Shown here one piece after another: positions 18,221 to 27,150 of a stretch of 61,506 bases of DNA. A program made the position numbers and the translations under genes. Each line of letters begins with the position of its first letter. Within the stretch, counting starts at the first letter, position 1. Source of the stretch: Vicingaceae bacterium (GTDB taxonomy: Bacteria; Bacteroidota; Bacteroidia; Flavobacteriales_E; Vicingaceae); NCBI GenBank assembly GCA_019429185.1, contig JAHYJH010000008.1, positions 1-61,506 of the forward strand, read 5' to 3'. Under the pieces are notes generated by a model that was not told the DNA's origin, did no database searches, and worked only from the letters and a program-made list of their open reading frames with translations.

Positions 18221-19117
18221 ATGAATAACGTAATTATTTTTGGAGCAAATGGCTATTTAGGACGACACCTAGCCTTACATTTAAAAGATAATCACGTTGA
18301 TTTTTTACCAATAGGAAATTCAACTCATTCTGCTGATAAGTATGAAAACTACCTTCAGATAGACATTACCAACAAAAAGGAAGTAGAACAATTAAATTTT
18401 GATGTAGAAACTATTTACATTTTTGCAGGACTTACAGGAACAACAGTGGGTTTTGACCAATATCAGGAATTTATTTTAGCCAATGAAATTGGATTGTTAA
18501 ACATTCTCAATCATCATAAAAATTGCAAATCAAAAGCAAGAATTGTTTTTCCTTCCACGCGTTTAGTTTATAAAGGGCAGAAAGACGTTTTTTTGAGTGA
18601 AGATGCTGAAAAAGAAGCATTAACAATTTACGCTCAAACAAAATTAGCGTGTGAATCCTACTTGAAAATGTATCAGCATAATTTTGGGGTAGCTTATACT
18701 GTTTTTAGAATTTGTGTGCCTTATGGAAATCGAATTAACGAATCTTATTCTTATGGAACACTCGGTTTTTTCTTAAACAATGCAAGAGAGAAAAAAAACA
18801 TAACACTTTATGGAGATGGAATGCAAAAAAGAACATTTACACATGTTGAGGATATCATTGCATGCATAACCCAATCCATAGAATTAGAAACTACTAAAAA
18901 TAAGATAATTAACATTGGAAGCAACGATAATTTAAGTTTATTTGAAGTAGCTAAGCTCATAGCAAAAAAATACGGAGTAAGTGTTGATTTTATTCCATTT
19001 CCAGAAGAAGCATTAAAAATAGAATCGGGCGATACTATTTTTGATGATACGTTACAAAAAAAACTGATTAATTACACGTATAAAAATAGATTATCTGACT
19101 GGATACTTAATATTTAA
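18221..19117 (+). CDS. NAD-dependent epimerase/dehydratase (extended SDR)
   Basis: This 298-residue extended short-chain dehydrogenase has a Rossmann GxxGxxG at 8-14 (GANGYLG) and the catalytic Y137-x3-K141 (YAQTK), with VFPSTRLVY before it as the Ser/Thr strand. Such enzymes epimerise, dehydrate or reduce nucleotide sugars for surface polysaccharides. It is about 20-40 residues shorter than typical UDP-glucose epimerases. The exact substrate cannot be read. The next gene, a membrane glycosyltransferase, starts eight bases downstream and the two are probably co-transcribed. Confidence 0.85.
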   Translation: MNNVIIFGANGYLGRHLALHLKDNHVDFLPIGNSTHSADKYENYLQIDITNKKEVEQLNFDVETIYIFAGLTGTTVGFDQYQEFILANEIGLLNILNHHKNCKSKARIVFPSTRLVYKGQKDVFLSEDAEKEALTIYAQTKLACESYLKMYQHNFGVAYTVFRICVPYGNRINESYSYGTLGFFLNNAREKKNITLYGDGMQKRTFTHVEDIIACITQSIELETTKNKIINIGSNDNLSLFEVAKLIAKKYGVSVDFIPFPEEALKIESGDTIFDDTLQKKLINYTYKNRLSDWILNI

Positions 19118-19125
19118 TAACGATT

Positions 19126-20769
19126 ATGAAGAATAAAAATTGTAATAAGAAAGTTGATAAAGAAGAAATTATAAAGGAAAAAAAAATAGAAACAACTAAA
19201 TCTGATACTTCTATAAGTAACTGGAAATTAATATCTCTAACAGGAATATTAGCCATTTTGTATTATGTTTTTTCTACTTTTTCAGATGGATTTTATCAAC
19301 ATGATGAGGTAGCAAATTTCATTATGTCGCAAAGCATTTGGCACGATGATTTTAGTTCCATTTTTGGAGCAAACTCTAAAATAGGCTATCGATTGCTTTA
19401 TGCTCTTCCTGCGTTAGGTGGTTTTACTTTTTTAAAAGTTTTTAATAGCATTTTAGCTGCTTTTACTGTTTATTTTTCATATAAAATTTTGCATAAATTA
19501 AATGCTCAAAATGGAATTTTAATATTTTTTCTTCTAGGCTTACAACCGCTATGGTTCATGTTGTCATTCAGAAATTATGCAGAGTTATTAGTTGCATTTT
19601 TAATTGTATTATCAGTACTTCAATTTTATAATAAAAAGTACATCGTATCAGCTTTAATTATTTCTTATGTAGCTTTCACAAGGCAAGAATACCATGTGCT
19701 TTCGGGATTATTGTTTTTTGTCCTTTTAGTTAAAAAAGAATGGATAGCAGCAGTTTTAACTGGTATTTTTACAGCTCTTCTAAATTTAATTGGATATATA
19801 CAAACAGGAGATTTACTCTATGTTTATACACAATCAAAAGAATTTTCGGAGCGAATTAAAGATGAATGGCCCAAACAAGGTTTTGAGCATTACTTTGAAA
19901 TGTCAAATGTGATATTTGGCTCTGTTGTCTTAGTTCTTTTTGTAGCTTATGTTGGAATAAAAATTTTAAAAAGAGAAAAACCAAATTGGTTACTCTCTGT
20001 ACCTGTTATAGTTGTGCTACTAGTAAATTGTGCTTTCAATATGCAGTCTATAAATTTTGGACCAGGAAACGGAGGAAATCTTAGGTATTTAATTACAATA
20101 TCACCGCTACTAGCAATTATAGGTGTTTTGGCTGTTCAGGAAATCACAAGTTATAATAAAAAACATTTATTACTCATTTTTCTTATTCCACTATTGATAC
20201 TCGTTGGTGTTTACCAATCCTATGAACATAATTTTGTTCATTTAAGTGAGGTAAGAAATTGGAAGCCCTTACTGTTTTCTGTGCTAGCAGTTGTGTTGCT
20301 TATTTTGCCACTCAAACTCAAACAATATATCATTGCGTTTTCATTAATCATTGTTTTTGAAGGTTTTACTTCCATTACATCTAGAAAAATACAACCAGAA
20401 GAACAAACTGTTGAAAAAGCCGCACGTTGGTACAAAAACCACATAACATCAACACCGCCCAATGAACAGTTATTTACAGCAGATTCTAGAGTTGTTTGTG
20501 GACATACACTTTTCTATTATTACCTCAATCAAAATAAAAATGAATTTAAAAACAAAGCCATTGATAGTGTAACTAAAGAAGTTACAGACTCATTAAAAAA
20601 AGGTGATTTGTTAATATGGGAATCACATTATGGTTATCGACCAAATTTACGACCAACAAGCCAACCTTACGAATTTTATCAAAACAACCCAAATTTTCAA
20701 CGCATACAATATTATCAATCTTCGGACAATAGATTTACCATAGTGTTTTTTAGAAAAATTACAGATTAA
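19126..20769 (+). CDS. GT-C type membrane glycosyltransferase
   Basis: This 547-residue protein has a charged cytoplasmic N-terminus (MKNKNCNKKVDKEEI) followed by about ten to eleven membrane segments and a soluble C-terminal tail of about 110 residues. The first extracytoplasmic loop carries FYQHDEVANF, a His-Asp-Glu pattern where GT-C enzymes such as PMT/ArnT-like mannosyl- or dolichyl-sugar transferases place their catalytic acidic residue. These use lipid-linked sugar donors at the outer face of the inner membrane. It follows the epimerase gene closely. The family is fairly clear; the sugar is unknown. Confidence 0.7.
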   Translation: MKNKNCNKKVDKEEIIKEKKIETTKSDTSISNWKLISLTGILAILYYVFSTFSDGFYQHDEVANFIMSQSIWHDDFSSIFGANSKIGYRLLYALPALGGFTFLKVFNSILAAFTVYFSYKILHKLNAQNGILIFFLLGLQPLWFMLSFRNYAELLVAFLIVLSVLQFYNKKYIVSALIISYVAFTRQEYHVLSGLLFFVLLVKKEWIAAVLTGIFTALLNLIGYIQTGDLLYVYTQSKEFSERIKDEWPKQGFEHYFEMSNVIFGSVVLVLFVAYVGIKILKREKPNWLLSVPVIVVLLVNCAFNMQSINFGPGNGGNLRYLITISPLLAIIGVLAVQEITSYNKKHLLLIFLIPLLILVGVYQSYEHNFVHLSEVRNWKPLLFSVLAVVLLILPLKLKQYIIAFSLIIVFEGFTSITSRKIQPEEQTVEKAARWYKNHITSTPPNEQLFTADSRVVCGHTLFYYYLNQNKNEFKNKAIDSVTKEVTDSLKKGDLLIWESHYGYRPNLRPTSQPYEFYQNNPNFQRIQYYQSSDNRFTIVFFRKITD

Positions 20770-20816
20770 TATGATTTTATGTCGTTTAATTTTAATTTTT
20801 AAAACGCTTTAATTCT

Positions 20817-20824
20817 TACATTTG
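20817..20824 (+). promoter_or_regulatory. Promoter -7 box (TACATTTG) for the bamD operon
   Basis: TACATTTGC ends five bases before the bamD ATG at 20830, implying an extremely short or absent 5' leader. Confidence 0.5.
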
Positions 20825-20829
20825 CACCC

Positions 20830-21639
20830 ATGTTAAAAAAGGGAAGTTATATCTTATTAGTGTTATCTATCATTTTTGTTGGATGTAGTAAGTACCAACG
20901 TATCCTAAAGAGTGGAGATGTAGAGTTGAAATATACTGCAGCAAAAGAATATTATGAAAAAGAAAAATACGATAGAGCTATACCTCTTTTAGAAGAATTG
21001 ATTCCATTATTAAGAGGTTCGGATAGGGCAGAAGAGGTTTATTATTGGTACACTTATGCCAACTTTCAATCGAATTTATTATATAGTGCGGCTTATCATT
21101 TTAAAAAATTTACTTCAACATTTCCAACAAGCAAACATGTGGAAGAAATGCTTTTTATGAATGGATATACACTTTATTTATTATCTCCTATTCCTGAGTT
21201 GGATCAAACAGAAACATACAACGCCATTAATTCTTTGCAAACTTTTATTAATACATATCCTACCAACACATTAGTTGATTCGAGCAATGTGTTAATGGAT
21301 AAACTTAGAAGTAAATTAGAAGAAAAAGCCTATTCTAATTCTAAACAATATTTTAAAATTGAAGATTATAAAGCTGCAATTGTAGATATAAATAATACAT
21401 TAAAAGATTTTCCTGACACTAAATACCGTGAAGAATTAACTTTTTTAATACTAAAATCTAATTATTTGCTTACAAATAATAGTATTAAAGAAAAAAAATT
21501 GGAAAGAATTGGAAATACTATCGAAGCTTATTATACCTTTGTAGATTCTTTTGGTAAAAGTAAATACCTAAAAGAAGCTCAAACCATTTTCGAAAAAATG
21601 ACTGAGGAACAAAATAAAATTAAACTAGAAAATTTATAA
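20830..21639 (+). CDS. bamD: Outer membrane assembly lipoprotein BamD
   Basis: This 269-residue lipoprotein has the lipobox FVGC (Cys19). The mature part is made of TPR-like helix pairs (EYYEKEKYDRAIPLLEELIP, YYWYTYANFQSNLLYSAAYH, FKKFTSTFPTSKHVEEMLFM). BamD is the essential periplasmic lipoprotein of the Bam complex that inserts beta-barrels with BamA. Length and the start SKYQRILKSGD match the Bacteroidota form. It opens the conserved order bamD-rpoZ-coaBC-DUF4835-recN, with rpoZ three bases downstream. Confidence 0.95.
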   Translation: MLKKGSYILLVLSIIFVGCSKYQRILKSGDVELKYTAAKEYYEKEKYDRAIPLLEELIPLLRGSDRAEEVYYWYTYANFQSNLLYSAAYHFKKFTSTFPTSKHVEEMLFMNGYTLYLLSPIPELDQTETYNAINSLQTFINTYPTNTLVDSSNVLMDKLRSKLEEKAYSNSKQYFKIEDYKAAIVDINNTLKDFPDTKYREELTFLILKSNYLLTNNSIKEKKLERIGNTIEAYYTFVDSFGKSKYLKEAQTIFEKMTEEQNKIKLENL

Positions 21640-21642
21640 ACT

Positions 21643-21969
21643 ATGAACTTCAAAACAACCAATGCAGAACTAAGCACAATTACTAGAGATTTAAAAGAAA
21701 TCGAAGAGAAAACAGGAAATATTTATGAATCTTGTGTGGCAATTGCTAAAAGATCAAACCAAATAGCTGTTGAATTAAAAGAAGAATTAGTAAATAAAAT
21801 TCAAGAATTTGCTTCAACTACAGACAATTTAGAAGAAGTTTTTGAAAACAGAGAGCAAATTGAAATTTCTCGTTTCTATGAGCGTTTGCCAAAAACAAAT
21901 GCAATTGCATTAAAAGAATTTTTAGAAGATAAATTGTTTGTTAAACACCCTTCAGAATCTAAAGAATAG
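21643..21969 (+). CDS. rpoZ: RNA polymerase omega subunit, Bacteroidota type
   Basis: This 108-residue protein belongs to the Rpb6/omega family. The conserved stretch is GNIYESCVAIAKRSNQIAVE (25-44). Omega binds the C-terminal part of beta-prime and helps fold RNA polymerase. Bacteroidota omega proteins are longer and divergent, with the extra C-terminal helical region seen here (FYERLPKTNAIALKEFLED). Position between bamD and coaBC, with three- and five-base gaps, is the conserved arrangement of the phylum and supports the call. Confidence 0.88.
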   Translation: MNFKTTNAELSTITRDLKEIEEKTGNIYESCVAIAKRSNQIAVELKEELVNKIQEFASTTDNLEEVFENREQIEISRFYERLPKTNAIALKEFLEDKLFVKHPSESKE

Positions 21970-21974
21970 TAAAT

Positions 21975-23174
21975 ATGCTTAAAGGCAAACATATTCTTCT
22001 TGGGGTTTCAGGTGGAATTGCTGCTTATAAAACACCCTTACTTGTTCGTTTATTAATAAAAAACGGAGCAACTGTAAAAGTTGTTCTAACTCATTCTGCA
22101 ATTGATTTTGTTACTCCTCTAACTTTAGCAACTGTTTCTAAAAATGAAGTTTTTATTGAATTTTTCAATAAAGAAACAGGCGTTTGGAACAACCATGTTG
22201 AATTGGCACGTTGGGCCGATTTGTTTATTATTGCTCCAGCAACAGCAAACACCATTGCTAAAATGGCAAATGGCATTTGTGATAACTTATTATTAGCCAC
22301 TTATTTCTCTGCTAAAAGCCAAGTTATGATTGCCCCAGCAATGGATGTTGATATGTTTCAGCATCCAACATTAAAAGCAAATATAGCTAAATTAAACGCT
22401 TTTGGAAATACCATTTTGCCCTCTCCAAAAGGTGAGTTAGCTAGTGGAATTGATGCCGAAGGAAGAATGAGTGAACCTGAGTTTATTTATAACAAGGTAT
22501 TAGATTTCTTTAATACAACTCAAGTTTTAAAAAAAAAAAGAGTACTCATAACAGCAGGTCCAACCATAGAAAAAATTGACCCAGTTCGTTTTATCAGTAA
22601 CTTTTCTACAGGAAAAATGGGTGTAGAGTTAGCCAACAGAGCTGCTCAACTTGGTGCTGATGTTGATTTAATCATAGGGCCAACAAATTTAGCAACATCA
22701 TCTTCGATTAATAGAATAAACGTATTATCTGCTCAAGAAATGTATGATGAAGTTCATAAAAAAATAGTTTTTGCAGATATAATAATAATGGCTGCTGCTG
22801 TTGCAGATTTTACACCTAAACTTAAATCAACAACTAAAATAAAAAAAACAACTCAAAAAGAAAATATATTATCTAATTTGGAGTTAGTTCCAACAAAAGA
22901 TATTTTAGCTTCTGTTGGGAATATTAAAACAAAAAAACAACTATTGGTTGGATTTGCATTGGAAACAGACAATGAGCTTAAAAATGCAAAAGATAAATTG
23001 AAAAGAAAAAAATTAGACTATATTGTTTTAAATTCGTTGAATGATAGCGGTGCAGGTTTTGAATATGAAACCAATAAAATAACTATTATTGGGAAAAATA
23101 ATATGGAAAAATCATTTCCTTTAAAATCAAAAACGGAAGTGGCTAAAGATATTTTTGAAACAATACTTAATTAG
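21975..23174 (+). CDS. coaBC: Phosphopantothenoylcysteine decarboxylase / phosphopantothenate-cysteine ligase
   Basis: This bifunctional coenzyme A enzyme makes 4'-phosphopantetheine from 4'-phosphopantothenate. The N-terminal flavoprotein (CoaC) domain has GVSGGIAAYK (8-17) and VMIAPAMDVDM. The CoaB ligase domain starts at about residue 190 with ITAGPTIEKIDPVRFISN and STGKMG, then MAAAVADF. The 399-residue length is normal. The frame ends with TAG at 23172-23174, and that stop codon lies inside the terminal TAATTAGAG of a palindromic insertion, so the last residues may have been shaped by the insertion. Confidence 0.95.
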   Translation: MLKGKHILLGVSGGIAAYKTPLLVRLLIKNGATVKVVLTHSAIDFVTPLTLATVSKNEVFIEFFNKETGVWNNHVELARWADLFIIAPATANTIAKMANGICDNLLLATYFSAKSQVMIAPAMDVDMFQHPTLKANIAKLNAFGNTILPSPKGELASGIDAEGRMSEPEFIYNKVLDFFNTTQVLKKKRVLITAGPTIEKIDPVRFISNFSTGKMGVELANRAAQLGADVDLIIGPTNLATSSSINRINVLSAQEMYDEVHKKIVFADIIIMAAAVADFTPKLKSTTKIKKTTQKENILSNLELVPTKDILASVGNIKTKKQLLVGFALETDNELKNAKDKLKRKKLDYIVLNSLNDSGAGFEYETNKITIIGKNNMEKSFPLKSKTEVAKDIFETILN

Positions 23175-23390
23175 AGTTTGTCCATAATGTCCGATTTCTT
23201 CGTTTTTCTCGACCTTCAAATCAGTCATGTACAAAAGTACACTCCTGATTTTCAGGTCTTCGAAACCTCGAACTCGAACATTCTGAACCAAACTCTCGAC
23301 TAAAAAGATAGACACTAATTATGGTTTGTCCAGAATGTCCGATTTCTTCGTTATTATCGATCTCTAACATTCTAACTCAGCCTCTAATTA
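23168..23390. repeat. Double-hairpin palindromic element (TAATTAGAG ends)
   Basis: Perfect 9-bp inverted ends, TAATTAGAG at 23168-23176 and CTCTAATTA at 23382-23390, bound a 223-bp non-coding insert. Unit A is a long imperfect hairpin: 60-base arms at 23173-23232 and 23237-23296 around AAAA. Unit B, 23315-23390, is a shorter one. The left arms of A and B match at 34 of 37 positions (23176-23212 and 23324-23360). It separates coaBC from DUF4835 in an otherwise tightly packed operon. The same family occurs at 29333 and, as a half copy, at 98. Confidence 0.75.
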
Positions 23391-23402
23391 ATAAAAGTTA
23401 TT

Positions 23403-24329
23403 ATGGAACAATTGTTATTAACGATAAAAAAAATAAGTTTTTTAATACTGCTTTTAGTACTACTTTTAATGAGCAGTACATTTTCTATTGCCCAAGAGCT
23501 TAACTGTTCAGTTCAAATCAATTCATCTCAAGTTCAAGCTACCGACAAAAGTGTTTTTGATGTGATGCAAAAAAATATTTTTGAGTTTATGAATTCTAGA
23601 AAATGGACGAATAACATTTATCAACCCAATGAACGAATTGAGTGTTCAATGCTAATTTCGGTAAACGAACAATCATCGCCAACTACTTTTAAAGCATCCA
23701 TACAAGTTCAATCGAGACGACCTATTTTTAATAGTTCTTATAATTCAACCTTACTCAATCACATAGATAAAGAATTTGAATTTACGTTTAATGAATTTGA
23801 TAATTTACAATATTCTGAAACTTCTTTTCTAAATAACCTGACTTCTGTGTTGGCTTTTTATGCCTATGTTATCATCGGATTGGATTATGATTCTTATTCA
23901 TTAAAAGGCGGAACACCCTATTTTACAGAAGCACAAAAAATTATAACCAACGCTCAAGGAGCTAGAGAACCAGGTTGGAAGGCTTTTGAAAGCAACGCAA
24001 ACAGATATTGGATTATTCAAGATTTATTACATCCAACTCACGAACCGCTTCGCCAGTGTTATTACGAATATCACCGATTGGGATTTGATGTAATGGCAAA
24101 AGATGTTGCTACAGGTAGAGTAGTGGTATTAGAAAGCCTGAAATTATTGGATAAAGTCTATAAAGCTAAACCAGGAGCATTTCAATTGCAATCTTTTTTT
24201 AATGCTAAAGCAGATGAAATTGTAAACTTATTTAAAGACGCATTAGTGAATGAAAAAAACGAGGTGGTTACCTTGTTAGACAGAATTAATCCGATGAACG
24301 CAAGTAAGTATAAGGCAATTAAAAAGTAA
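23403..24329 (+). CDS. DUF4835 family exported protein
   Basis: This 308-residue protein of the Bacteroidota DUF4835 family has a long N-terminal hydrophobic signal (ISFLILLLVLLLMSSTFSIAQ) with likely cleavage after SIAQ. The mature start LNCSVQINSSQVQATDKSVF and the motif NRYWIIQDLLHPTHEPLRQCYYEYHRLG are characteristic. Its function is unknown. Fixed position between coaBC and recN is the family norm. Here a palindromic insertion lies upstream, so it may depend on readthrough or on a new promoter. Confidence 0.85.
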   Translation: MEQLLLTIKKISFLILLLVLLLMSSTFSIAQELNCSVQINSSQVQATDKSVFDVMQKNIFEFMNSRKWTNNIYQPNERIECSMLISVNEQSSPTTFKASIQVQSRRPIFNSSYNSTLLNHIDKEFEFTFNEFDNLQYSETSFLNNLTSVLAFYAYVIIGLDYDSYSLKGGTPYFTEAQKIITNAQGAREPGWKAFESNANRYWIIQDLLHPTHEPLRQCYYEYHRLGFDVMAKDVATGRVVVLESLKLLDKVYKAKPGAFQLQSFFNAKADEIVNLFKDALVNEKNEVVTLLDRINPMNASKYKAIKK

Positions 24330-24381
24330 AACTTTTTCTATTTTTCGTAAGACAAATTTATCTTACTAATTGTTTCTGTAA

Positions 24382-24399
24382 CTATGTGTGTTGAGTATA
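24382..24399 (+). repeat. Second copy of the shared 18-mer
   Basis: CTATGTGTGTTGAGTATA is identical to 18167-18184. Here it lies 26 bases upstream of the recN -7 box. Confidence 0.7.
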
Positions 24400-24425
24400 T
24401 GCAATTTGTCTCGAAAAAAAATATG

Positions 24426-24433
24426 TATTTTTG
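24426..24433 (+). promoter_or_regulatory. Promoter -7 box (TATTTTTG) for recN
   Basis: TATTTTTG lies 31 bases before the recN ATG, downstream of the shared 18-mer. No LexA-like palindrome was recognised in the leader. Confidence 0.45.
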
Positions 24434-24464
24434 AAAAAGTTTAAGTTGCAATTTTCAATTCATT

Positions 24465-26123
24465 ATGCTTCAATCTCTCCTCATTAAAAATTATGCTATT
24501 ATCGAGCAACTTCAGCTTGATTTCAATAATGATTTCACAGTTATTACAGGTGAAACAGGGGCAGGGAAGTCTATTCTTTTAGGAGCATTATCACTCATTT
24601 TAGGACAAAGAGCAGACGTTTCAGTGTTGAATGATAAAACAAAAAAATGTGTGGTTGAAGGAAGTTTTATTATTAGTGAAACAAAATTTAGATCTTTCTT
24701 TGAGCAACATGAATTGGATTTTGAAACGCCAACTGTTATCAGAAGAGAAATTAGTGATAATGGTAAATCTAGAGCTTTTATAAATGATACTCCAGTAAAT
24801 CTTATTGCCATAAAAGAGCTTGCAACAGCCCTCTTCGATATTCATTCTCAACATCAAACATTAGAATTAAATTCGTCAGATTTTCAGTTGGAAGTAATCG
24901 ATTCCTTTGCTAAATTAACTGACGAAACAGTTGTTTATCAACAAGCATTCAAAAACTATCAGCAACTTAAAAGAGAATATGAACAACTAGTTAATAAAGA
25001 GGTTGCTGCAAAAAATGATATGGATTATCTTTTATTTCAAATCAATGAATTAGTAGAATTTAAACTGCAACCCAATGAACAACAAGAAATAGAAGGTCAA
25101 TTAGAAATTATTAACAATGCAGAACAAATTAGTAACGCATTAGAACTTACCTCTAATCAACTTTTAGCATCTGAAGATAACATTGTTGGAAAATTAACAA
25201 CAATCACTTCGGCAATAGCCAAAATTGCACATTGTTCTGATGCATTTCAACAACTGCACGAACGATTAAAATCAGCTCTTATAGAACTGAAAGACATTGC
25301 TGTTGAAACAGAAAATGAACTGACATCAATGGATGTTGATGTTTCTAAGGCAGAATATCTTAACAACAGATTAAATGCAATCTATTCATTAACCCAAAAA
25401 CATCGATTACAAAATGCTGACGAACTTTTCGAACTTCAAAAGCAATTAGAACTTCAATTGTTAGAGATAAACTTAGCCGATGATAAAATAAAACAATTTC
25501 AAACGGAGATAGAACAAACAAAAAAAGAGTTGTTAAAAGAGGCTATAATCATTTCCAATAAAAGAAAGGAATGTTTTAAGGAATTAGAGAAAAACATTAC
25601 CTCTAATTTAACAGAATTAGGAATGAAAGATGCTATTTTTAAGGTAGATCAAACAACCAATAATCAGTTTACAGAAAAAGGAATAGACATAGTAGATTTT
25701 CTTTTTTCGGCAAATAAAGGATTTGCTCCAAAATCGTTAAGTAAAACAGCTTCAGGAGGAGAACTATCAAGGTTAATGTTAACCATAAAATCCATTTTAG
25801 CAAAAAATTCATCCATACAGACCATTGTTTTTGATGAAATAGACACAGGAGTTTCTGGTGATATTGCTTATAAAATGGCTTCTATTATGCAGCAAATGAG
25901 CAAAAAAATACAAATTATAGCCATCACTCATTTGCCGCAAGTGGCAGCAAAAGGGAACACACATTTTAAAATTTACAAGGAAAATAATAAAGAAAAAACG
26001 CTTACATTAATGAAAAAATTATCGTTGGAAGATAGGGTTGATGAAATTGCCAAAATGTTGAGCGGAAAAGAACTTACCAATGTTGCAAAAGAAAACGCCA
26101 AAAACTTATTGGCAATTGATTAG
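24465..26123 (+). CDS. recN: DNA repair protein RecN
   Basis: This SMC-like ATPase of double-strand-break repair is 552 residues, the usual length. Walker A GETGAGKS is at 29-36, followed by a long coiled-coil region (about 155-360). The ABC signature SGGELSRLMLTIKSI and Walker B TIVFDEIDTGVSG follow, with AITHLPQVAA as the H-loop strand. RecN binds single-stranded DNA ends and tethers DNA. It closes the bamD-recN block but has its own likely promoter and the shared 18-mer. Confidence 0.97.
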   Translation: MLQSLLIKNYAIIEQLQLDFNNDFTVITGETGAGKSILLGALSLILGQRADVSVLNDKTKKCVVEGSFIISETKFRSFFEQHELDFETPTVIRREISDNGKSRAFINDTPVNLIAIKELATALFDIHSQHQTLELNSSDFQLEVIDSFAKLTDETVVYQQAFKNYQQLKREYEQLVNKEVAAKNDMDYLLFQINELVEFKLQPNEQQEIEGQLEIINNAEQISNALELTSNQLLASEDNIVGKLTTITSAIAKIAHCSDAFQQLHERLKSALIELKDIAVETENELTSMDVDVSKAEYLNNRLNAIYSLTQKHRLQNADELFELQKQLELQLLEINLADDKIKQFQTEIEQTKKELLKEAIIISNKRKECFKELEKNITSNLTELGMKDAIFKVDQTTNNQFTEKGIDIVDFLFSANKGFAPKSLSKTASGGELSRLMLTIKSILAKNSSIQTIVFDEIDTGVSGDIAYKMASIMQQMSKKIQIIAITHLPQVAAKGNTHFKIYKENNKEKTLTLMKKLSLEDRVDEIAKMLSGKELTNVAKENAKNLLAID

Positions 26124-26201
26124 TAAAATACCTTTTGTCTATTTTTATCGAATTAATGATAATTTATTTTAAACTATAACACTTTATTTTATTTATCTCA
26201 C

Positions 26202-26209
26202 TATATTTG
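26202..26209 (+). promoter_or_regulatory. Promoter -7 box (TATATTTG) for fabI
   Basis: CTATATTTGTGAACG lies 37 bases before the fabI ATG; the G/T-rich downstream edge matches strong Bacteroidota promoters. Confidence 0.55.
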
Positions 26210-26245
26210 TGAACGAATAAAAAAAATAAAGAAACAAACAGTATT

Positions 26246-27064
26246 ATGTCTTATAACTTATTAAAAGGAAAAAAAGGAATCATCTTCGGAGCCTTAAACG
26301 ATCAATCAATTGCATGGAAAGTAGCAGAAAGAGCTTACGAAGAAGGTGCTGAGTTTATATTAACAAATGCTCCAGTAGCAATTAGGATGGGAGAGTTGGA
26401 TGAGTTAGCAAAAAAAACAAATTCAGATGTAGTTCCTGCAGATGCAACCTCAATTGAAGATATTGAAAAATTGTTTGATGCCGCAATTAAAAAATTTGGT
26501 AAAATAGATTTCATCCTACATTCAATAGGAATGTCTATCAATGTTCGTAAAGGAATTCCTTACACTGAGAGCAATTATGAGTTCTACATGAAAGGAATGG
26601 ATATTTCTTCAGTATCTTTCCATAAAGTTATGAAAGTAGCCATGCAAAAAGAGGTGATGAATGAATGGGGTTCTATTGTTGCCCTTTCTTACATTGCAGC
26701 ACAACGTGTTTTTCCGAATTACAATGATATGTCAAATGCAAAAGCATTATTAGAATCAATAGCTCGTAATTTTGGTTATTATTTTGGTGAGAAAAATAAA
26801 GTAAGAGTAAATACCATTTCTCAATCTCCAACAGCAACAACCGCAGGAAGTGGTGTTTCGGGCTTTGATGCGTTTATTAACTATGCTGAAGATATGTCGC
26901 CACTTGGAAACGCAAGTGCCTTAGCTTGTGCCGATTATTGCGTATCTCTATTTTCTGACTTGACTAAATATGTAACTATGCAAAATTTATTTCATGATGG
27001 TGGTTTCTCTAGTGTTGGTGTGAGTCAAAAAGTAATGGATAGGTTTGGTACTTTGAAAATGTGA
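26246..27064 (+). CDS. fabI: Enoyl-[acyl-carrier-protein] reductase FabI
   Basis: FabI reduces trans-2-enoyl-ACP in the last step of each fatty-acid elongation cycle. The 272-residue protein shows the FabI-type nucleotide site GALNDQSIAW (15-24) and the triad-like spacing Y149-x9-Y159-x6-K166 (SYIAAQRVFPNYNDMSNAK), the same spacing as Tyr146/Tyr156/Lys163 of E. coli FabI. SPTATTAGSG forms the substrate-binding loop. The gene is monocistronic with its own -7 box, followed by REP-like sequence (ATTCGTGCATTCGTGGC) at about 27105-27122. Triclosan-type inhibitors target this family. Confidence 0.96.
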   Translation: MSYNLLKGKKGIIFGALNDQSIAWKVAERAYEEGAEFILTNAPVAIRMGELDELAKKTNSDVVPADATSIEDIEKLFDAAIKKFGKIDFILHSIGMSINVRKGIPYTESNYEFYMKGMDISSVSFHKVMKVAMQKEVMNEWGSIVALSYIAAQRVFPNYNDMSNAKALLESIARNFGYYFGEKNKVRVNTISQSPTATTAGSGVSGFDAFINYAEDMSPLGNASALACADYCVSLFSDLTKYVTMQNLFHDGGFSSVGVSQKVMDRFGTLKM

Positions 27065-27150
27065 AAATATGAAGATGTGTGAATTAGAGATTAGTTTCTG
27101 GTAAAATTCGTGCATTCGTGGCTAAAAAAAAAACGAAAATCAGCGTTCCA

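Noticed and set aside
23321-23503. 60-residue ORF across the palindromic element
   Set aside because: It lies in repeat sequence and overlaps the clear start of the DUF4835 gene in another frame.
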